A DNA stretch of 9,801 nucleotides from Paracoccaceae bacterium. Lineage in GTDB: Bacteria; Pseudomonadota; Alphaproteobacteria; Rhodobacterales; Rhodobacteraceae. The stretch covers positions 1 through 9,801 of the forward strand of contig JAASTF010000101.1 of the NCBI GenBank assembly GCA_021767525.1, in the 5' to 3' direction. Positions 6,195 to 9,801 of this stretch are shown here, piece after piece. The position numbers were made by a program, and so were the translations under genes. Each line of letters opens with the position of its first letter. Positions within the stretch are counted from its first letter, which is position 1. The notes below the pieces were generated by a model. It did not search any database. It was not told where the DNA came from and worked only from the letters and a program-made list of their open reading frames with translations.

Positions 6195-6658
6195 TGTTGG
6201 AAAAGCTGCTGTCGCGCTTTCGCGCCGGTGAACCCACACCCCTGCCGCAGCCCGACGCCGACCTGGCGCTGGGGGCATTGCTGGTGCGGGTCGCGCAATC
6301 CGATCACAAGTACCGCGTCGAAGAGATCCAGCGCATCGACCGTTTGCTGGCGCGGCTATTCCGGCTGAACCCGGTCGAGGCCGCCAAGATGCGCGCCACC
6401 TGTGAAAAGCTTGAAAAACAAGCCCCCGGCACCGGAAGTTTCGCGGCGCTGATCCGCGACAATGTCGATCGGGCGCACCGGCTGGACGCGCTTCAGGCCC
6501 TGCACGAGGTGATGCTGGCCGACGGGCGCCGCGCCGAAGAGGAAATCAGTCTGATCCACGCGCTGACCTCGGCCCTTGGCCTAAGCGACGAGGACGAGAC
6601 AACGGCCCGCACCCGCGCCGAAGAAGGCCGCGATCTGCCGCCAGCGCACCCGGTGTGA
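6194..6658 (+). CDS. TerB-family protein 1
   Basis: All-helical protein of 154 residues of the TerB (tellurite resistance/DjlA-like) superfamily. Its two repeats of the TerB fold show as LALGALLVRVAQSDHKYRVE (24-43) and HEVMLADGRRAEEEISLIHA (104-123). TerB domains carry acidic clusters that can bind metal and appear in membrane-linked stress or surface systems as well as in tellurite resistance operons. The second acidic site ADG...EEE (109-117) is intact, but in the first the usual Asp-Gly is Asp37-His38. It aligns without gaps with TerB protein 2 over about 146 positions, roughly 45 percent identical by hand count. The start overlaps the DUF1330 stop as TGATG. No terC, terD or terE lies nearby, so the label 'tellurite resistance' should not be taken as function. 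Confidence 0.85.
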   Translation: MLEKLLSRFRAGEPTPLPQPDADLALGALLVRVAQSDHKYRVEEIQRIDRLLARLFRLNPVEAAKMRATCEKLEKQAPGTGSFAALIRDNVDRAHRLDALQALHEVMLADGRRAEEEISLIHALTSALGLSDEDETTARTRAEEGRDLPPAHPV

Positions 6659-6673
6659 AAACCGCGCGGTTTT
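6658..6673. promoter_or_regulatory. Perfect 16-base palindrome between TerB1 and exported protein B
   Basis: AAAACCGCGCGGTTTT is fully symmetric and starts on the last base of the TerB1 stop codon. As RNA it could form a six-pair stem with a GCGC loop ending in U's, like a short terminator readable on either strand; as DNA it could be an operator. It overlaps a second imperfect symmetry: CGGTTT at 6667-6672 faces AAACCG at 6680-6685 across TGCGCGC. The 43-base gap is the only untranslated break in the five-gene cluster, so the spot is a natural control point. Confidence 0.4.
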
Positions 6674-6701
6674 GCGCGCAAACCGTGCTAGTCTTTGCGA
6701 C

Positions 6702-7418
6702 ATGCGGTTCTGGCTGGTGTGTTTCCTTTTGATCCTTCCCGCCGCGGCGCAGGCTTGCCTGCGCCCGGTCTGCGCGGTGTCCCCCGACGAATTGTCGCTG
6801 GCGCAGGTGCAGGATTTCGAAAAGTTGGCCGGTGGCTATGGGCCGGGGCGTCTTTACCGTCGCGTGATCGAGGCCGGCGACGTGTCCTTTGGCGAGCATT
6901 TCGCGGGCCAGACACGCGGCGCCGGCGGGGCCTATGACAGGATAGGCGGTGCGGCAACCGCGCCGCTGCGCCTGGCCCCCGTGCCCAAGGGCGAGCTGCT
7001 GAGCGTCACGCGCATCGATCAAAGCCGGGTGCTGAACGGCCAGGGCCCCGCCGGCTTTCCCAAGCGCGAGGCCGAGGGCGAAGGCGCGATCGCGGTGCTG
7101 TTCGTCGACGATCAGGCGGCGCTGTCGCTGGATATCGTCGGCGGCGAGGGCGGCACCGGCTGGCTGTTGTTCCTGTCGCGCGACGGCGCGGTGCTGGACC
7201 GTCACGAATTGACCGACCTGCGCGAGGAAACCCGCGCCTTTCACACCGCGGGCATGGTGCCCCTGATCGCCGCTCTGGTGCTGACGAATGACGATCCCGA
7301 GGGCATCGCCATCGACAACCTGCGTTACGGGCTTGTGACCCAGCTGGGTGCGATTGGGCTTGGCGGCGCGGGCGGCGCGGCTTATGTCTTGGCCCATGCT
7401 GTCCCGACTTCTCAATAG
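6702..7418 (+). CDS. Exported protein B, paralogue of A
   Basis: Protein of 238 residues with a clear signal peptide (MRFWLVCFLLILPAAAQA, cleavage likely before Cys19). AQAC is a poor lipobox, so a lipoprotein is possible but not favoured; Cys19 and Cys24 may form a disulfide. It repeats the blocks of exported protein A: residues 38-71 align without a gap with A 43-76, ending in FAGQT, and AVLFVDDQA (131-139), LSRDGAVLDRH (158-168) and LVLTNDDPEGIAIDNLRY (192-209) match A's later strands. A beta-sandwich extracellular domain is inferred, with function unknown. The C-terminal LGAIGLGGAGGAAYVLAHAV (215-234) is hydrophobic and absent from A; its coding end overlaps the TerB2 start by 23 bases. 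ATG 6702 was chosen because it begins the signal peptide. Confidence 0.75.
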   Translation: MRFWLVCFLLILPAAAQACLRPVCAVSPDELSLAQVQDFEKLAGGYGPGRLYRRVIEAGDVSFGEHFAGQTRGAGGAYDRIGGAATAPLRLAPVPKGELLSVTRIDQSRVLNGQGPAGFPKREAEGEGAIAVLFVDDQAALSLDIVGGEGGTGWLLFLSRDGAVLDRHELTDLREETRAFHTAGMVPLIAALVLTNDDPEGIAIDNLRYGLVTQLGAIGLGGAGGAAYVLAHAVPTSQ

Positions 7419-7836
7419 CCTGCTGGCCCCCGAACCCGAAACGCTGCCCGACGAAGACGCGCGGCTGGCCCTGACCGCGCTGCTGGTGCGCATCGCACGC
7501 ACCGATGGCGATTACGCCCCCGAAGAAAAGGCCCGGATCGACCGGATCGCGCAAGCGCGCTATGGCCTGACCGAGCACGCGGCCCAAGACCTGCGCGCCG
7601 AGGCCGAAGCGATCGAGGCCGAGGCCCCCGACACCGTGCGCTTTACCCGCGCGATCAAGGATGCCGTGCCCTATGACGAGCGTTTGGGCGTCGTCGTCGC
7701 CCTGTGGGAGGTGGTTCTGGCCGATGGTGTCCGCGAGGCCGAGGAAGACGCGCTGCTGCGCATGGTTACCTCGTTGTTGGGGATCTCGGATCAGGACAGC
7801 GCCCGCGCCCGTCAACGGGCCCAGGCCGGCGGGTGA
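7396..7836 (+). CDS. TerB-family protein 2
   Basis: TerB-superfamily helical protein of 146 residues. Both acidic sites look intact: LTALLVRIARTDGDYAPEE (26-44) and WEVVLADGVREAEEDAL (104-120). The ungapped match to TerB protein 1, which shares the same MLxxLL start and EP..LP linker, shows they are paralogues. The ATG at 7396 is chosen because it aligns with the start of TerB1; an ATG at 7384 in the same frame would add four residues. Either way it overlaps the 3' end of the exported protein B gene, and its TGA stop overlaps the GTG start of the next gene, so translation is coupled on both sides. Family knowledge allows metal or phospholipid-linked roles; the true function is unknown. Confidence 0.87.
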   Translation: MLSRLLNSLLAPEPETLPDEDARLALTALLVRIARTDGDYAPEEKARIDRIAQARYGLTEHAAQDLRAEAEAIEAEAPDTVRFTRAIKDAVPYDERLGVVVALWEVVLADGVREAEEDALLRMVTSLLGISDQDSARARQRAQAGG

Positions 7837-8594
7837 TTGCCGCCCTTCCGATGTACGATATGCCCTGGCTGCGGGGCGAGACGGATCGTTTATGGCAGGC
7901 CGTGCACGCGCAGTTGCCAGAGGCCCCCGACAGCCTGAACCGCAGCCGCGATCCTTGGGAAATCTGGCAGGCCCCCGACCTGCTGCTGGCGCAGACCTGC
8001 GGCCTGCCCTACCGCGCGCATCTGCACGGAAAGGTGCAGCTGGTGGCCAGCCCCGACCACCGACTGCCGGGCTGCCCGCCCGGGTATTACCGCAGCACCC
8101 TGATACGCCGCGCGGGCGACACGCGCGATCTGCCTGAACTGGCGCAAGGCGTCATGGCCTTCAACGATCCGTTGTCGCAATCCGGGTGGGCCGCCCCGGT
8201 GGCCCGGCTTGCGGCGCTGGGCCTTGCGCCGCCTGCCCGCACGATCTGCACCGGGGCGCATTTGGCCTCGGTCGCGGCGATTCTGGAGGGTCGCGCCGAT
8301 TTCGCGGCCATCGATGCGGTAACCTTGCACTTGTTCGCCGCGCACCACCCTGCCGCGATGGCGCGGCTGGACGCCTTTGCGCAGACCGCGCCGACGCCCG
8401 CCCTGCCCTTTATCACCGCACGAACGCGCGACCCGGCCCCCATCGCCACAGCACTGGCCGCGGGTATCGCCGCATTGTCGCCAGCCGACCGGGCCGCGCT
8501 GTGCCTGCATGGCGTGGTCGTGCTGCCGCCCTCGGCCTATACCGCGCTGCCGCTGCCGCCTGCGCCCAAGGAACGGGCACAGCCGCCGATTTGA
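7833..8594 (+). CDS. PhnD-like phosphate/phosphonate-binding fold protein, no signal peptide
   Basis: Protein of 253 residues of the PhnD/PF12974-type solute-binding fold. Visible motifs are ALPMYDMPW (4-12) on the first strand, DLLLAQTCGLPYRAHLHG (49-66), MAFNDPLSQSGW (108-119), where the Ser-rich NDPLSQSG loop normally holds the phosphate or phosphonate oxygens, and GAHLASVAAILEGRADFAAI (141-160) followed by DAVT. True transport components of the family have a signal peptide; this one begins directly with the fold (MIAALPMYD), so it should be cytoplasmic unless a start further upstream exists, and no permease or ATPase of a phosphonate transporter is adjacent. GTG 7833 overlaps the TerB2 stop as GTGA. 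Likely role is ligand binding or sensing; an enzyme on the same fold is an alternative. Confidence 0.78.
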   Translation: MIAALPMYDMPWLRGETDRLWQAVHAQLPEAPDSLNRSRDPWEIWQAPDLLLAQTCGLPYRAHLHGKVQLVASPDHRLPGCPPGYYRSTLIRRAGDTRDLPELAQGVMAFNDPLSQSGWAAPVARLAALGLAPPARTICTGAHLASVAAILEGRADFAAIDAVTLHLFAAHHPAAMARLDAFAQTAPTPALPFITARTRDPAPIATALAAGIAALSPADRAALCLHGVVVLPPSAYTALPLPPAPKERAQPPI

Positions 8595-8616
8595 CGGGTG
8601 ACCAAGGGTCAAATCG
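8587..8616. promoter_or_regulatory. Nine-base inverted repeat after the PhnD-like gene
   Basis: CGATTTGAC (8587-8595) and GTCAAATCG (8608-8616) are perfect inverted copies separated by 12 bases. Nested within is TGACC-AAG-GGTCA (8599-8611), an alternative smaller stem. The left arm covers the stop codon of the PhnD-like gene and the element stands about 93 bases before the ABC ATPase start. No T-run follows, so a factor-independent terminator is unlikely; an operator for the transporter operon or an RNA hairpin protecting the upstream transcript are possible readings. Confidence 0.4.
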
Positions 8617-8649
8617 CCCAAACCTTGTGCAATTTGCGCGCTTTGATCG

Positions 8650-8680
8650 TTGCAATGGCGCGGAATTTCGGCCCTATTGT
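8650..8680 (+). promoter_or_regulatory. Possible promoter of amino-acid ABC operon
   Basis: TTGCAA (8650-8655) and TATTGT (8675-8680) resemble -35 and -10 boxes, but the 19-base spacing is longer than ideal. Just upstream, TGCAATTTGCGCG and TGCAATGGCGCG form an imperfect direct repeat about 24 bases apart that could bind a regulator. The 114-base gap before the ATPase gene is the largest in this half of the window, which supports a promoter being somewhere here. Confidence 0.25.
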
Positions 8681-8708
8681 CTCGTTGAATCAACCCACGG
8701 GGGGATAC

Positions 8709-9485
8709 GTGGCGGAAACCGCGCCTGTCATCGACATTCAGAACCTGCACAAGGCCTATGGCGCGCTTGAGGTGATCAAGGGCGTGGACATCACCGCGCG
8801 GCGCGGCGATGTCGTGTCTTTGATCGGATCGTCCGGGTCGGGCAAATCCACCATCCTGCGCTGCGCGAACCTGCTGGAAGACAGCCAGCAGGGCGACATC
8901 CTGTTCAAGGGCGAGCCGGTAAAATGGCGCGGCAGCGGCCATGGCCGCCATCCGGCCGACCCGGCGCAGGTGCTCCGCATCCGCACCAACCTGTCGATGG
9001 TGTTCCAGCAGTTCAACCTGTGGGCCCACATGACCATCCTGCAAAACGTGATGGAGGCGCCGGTCACGGTGCTGGGCCGGCCCCGGGCCAAGGTCGAAGA
9101 GGCGGCGCGCGCCTATCTGGAAAAGGTGGGCATCGCCGACAAGGCCGATGCCTATCCCGCGCAGCTGTCGGGCGGCCAACAGCAGCGCGCCGCCATCGCA
9201 CGCGCCCTGGCGATGGAGCCCGAGGCGCTGCTGTTCGACGAACCCACCAGCGCGCTTGACCCCGAGCTGGAGCAAGAGGTGGTAAAGGTCATCAAATCGC
9301 TGGCCGAGGAAGGGCGCACCATGCTGGTGGTCACCCACGACATGCGCATGGCCGCCGATATTTCCGACCAGGTCGTGTTCCTGCACCAGGGCAAGATCGA
9401 AGAACAAGGCCCCCCCGATTCAATTTTCGGGGCGCCGCAGACCGAGCGGCTCAAGGGCTTTTTGTCGGCCACTCTGAACGAGTGA
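8709..9485 (+). CDS. Polar amino-acid ABC transporter ATP-binding protein
   Basis: ATPase of 258 residues of the HisP/GlnQ/OccP class, which powers import of polar or basic amino acids through the inner membrane. All nucleotide-binding motifs are present: Walker A GSSGSGKST (40-48), Q-loop Gln100 in MVFQQFNLWAHMT, signature LSGGQQQR (153-160), Walker B ALLFDEPTSALD (173-184) and switch His210 in VVTHDM. The insert around VKWRGSGHGRHPADPAQVLR (71-90) between Walker A and the Q-loop is typical of the histidine/arginine/octopine branch. The GTG at 8709 was chosen because GGGGGA precedes it and the protein then begins MAETAPVIDIQNLHKAYG, as in the family; starts at 8598 or 8655 would add unrelated residues. 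The binding-protein gene follows after 32 bases; permeases probably lie beyond the window. Confidence 0.93.
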   Translation: MAETAPVIDIQNLHKAYGALEVIKGVDITARRGDVVSLIGSSGSGKSTILRCANLLEDSQQGDILFKGEPVKWRGSGHGRHPADPAQVLRIRTNLSMVFQQFNLWAHMTILQNVMEAPVTVLGRPRAKVEEAARAYLEKVGIADKADAYPAQLSGGQQQRAAIARALAMEPEALLFDEPTSALDPELEQEVVKVIKSLAEEGRTMLVVTHDMRMAADISDQVVFLHQGKIEEQGPPDSIFGAPQTERLKGFLSATLNE

Positions 9486-9504
9486 CCGGCCAACCAAACC
9501 AACC

Positions 9505-9512
9505 AAGGGAGA
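9505..9512 (+). promoter_or_regulatory. Strong ribosome binding site of the binding-protein gene
   Basis: AAGGGAGA lies just upstream of ATG 9518 and is the strongest Shine-Dalgarno match in the window. A strong site fits the need for excess periplasmic binding protein over the ATPase encoded just before it. Confidence 0.6.
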
Positions 9513-9517
9513 TCCCA

Positions 9518-9801
9518 ATGAAAAAACTGATCCTGACCACCGCCTCGCTGGCGCTTTTCGCCAGCATGGCCGCCGCGGGCAGCCATTCCGTGACCCGCCT
9601 GGGCACCGAAGGCGCCTACCCCCCGTGGAACTTCATCAATGACAACGGCGAGGTCGACGGGTTCGAGCGCGAGCTGGGCGACGAGCTGTGCGCGCGCGCC
9701 GAGCTGACCTGTGAATGGGTCACGAACGAGTGGGATTCGATCATCCCCAACCTCGTGTCGGGCAACTATGACGTGATCATCGCCGGCATGTCGATCACGG
9801 A
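9518..9801 (+). CDS. Amino-acid ABC transporter substrate-binding protein (partial, cut by window end)
   Basis: First 94 residues of a periplasmic family 3 solute-binding protein; the window ends inside it. The signal peptide MKKLILTTASLALFASMAAA is followed by the mature start GSHSVTRLGTEGAYPPWNF. The pattern 'G.EGAYPPWNF.N..GE.DGFE.EL' (residues about 29-56) is the lobe 1 signature of His/Lys/Arg/ornithine or octopine/nopaline binders, and CEWVTNEWDSIIPNLVSGNYD followed by IIAGMSIT continues it. Two cysteines in LCARAELTC match the disulfide found in HisJ/ArgT relatives. With the ATPase directly upstream, it belongs to the same uptake system. The exact amino acid cannot be told from this part. 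Confidence 0.93.
   Translation, partial: MKKLILTTASLALFASMAAAGSHSVTRLGTEGAYPPWNFINDNGEVDGFERELGDELCARAELTCEWVTNEWDSIIPNLVSGNYDVIIAGMSIT

Noticed and set aside
6731..6758. Lipoprotein signal in exported protein B (Cys19 after the signal peptide)
   Set aside because: The sequence before the Cys is A-Q-A rather than a Leu/Val/Ile-led lipobox, so an ordinary signal peptidase I site is more likely.
6546..7815. Overlapping minus-strand open frames opposite exported protein B and the TerB genes
   Set aside because: Arg/Gly-rich translations typical of antisense frames; the plus-strand genes are supported by their paralogues.
5119..7836. Tellurite resistance operon
   Set aside because: Only TerB-like proteins are present; there is no terC, terD, terE or terZ-type gene, so a tellurite role is not supported.
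7890..9407. Long minus-strand open frame (505 codons) opposite the PhnD-like and ABC ATPase genes
   Set aside because: It spans two clear plus-strand genes, its product is low-complexity Gln/Arg/Gly-rich, and no family motif is seen.

Overview
The window is GC-rich, gene-dense DNA from an alphaproteobacterium, most likely a member of the Rhodobacteraceae (Roseobacter/Rhodobacter group). The reasons are the secG-pyrG adjacency, the protein sequences of SecG and PyrG, frequent GTG starts, and 1- to 4-base stop/start overlaps. This assignment comes from recognising the proteins, not from a database search.

Layout. On the minus strand at the left (93-1689) is a nitrile hydratase operon: cobalt-type alpha subunit, beta subunit and an accessory/activator protein, each joined to the next by an ATGA overlap. 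Diverging from it is secG (1807-2178), followed by a bulged hairpin and a likely sigma70 promoter, then pyrG (2342-3985, CTP synthase), the core gene of the window. Eight bases after pyrG lies a small SUKH (SMI1/KNR4) protein gene (3994-4458). It meets, tail to tail on one TTAA, a minus-strand gene for a DUF4274-like protein (4455-5048).

From 5119 to 8594 there is a tightly packed plus-strand cluster: exported protein A, a DUF1330 protein, TerB-like protein 1, exported protein B (a paralogue of A), TerB-like protein 2 (a paralogue of TerB 1), and a PhnD-like solute-binding-fold protein without a signal peptide. The order A - DUF1330 - TerB1 - B - TerB2 shows that an 'exported beta-rich protein + TerB' pair was duplicated. 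This is the most unusual structure in the window and the best candidate for an uncharacterised system. The right end (8709-9801) is the beginning of a polar amino-acid ABC transporter operon: the ATPase, then the periplasmic binding protein, which runs off the window edge.

How the parts fit. Nitrile hydratase converts nitriles to amides; SecG is an auxiliary subunit of SecYEG, the channel that the exported proteins A and B and the amino-acid binding protein would use; PyrG makes CTP. The SUKH and DUF4274-like genes resemble immunity or accessory proteins, but no toxin gene is visible. No tRNA, rRNA, CRISPR array, transposase or phage gene was seen. No gap between genes exceeds 300 bases.
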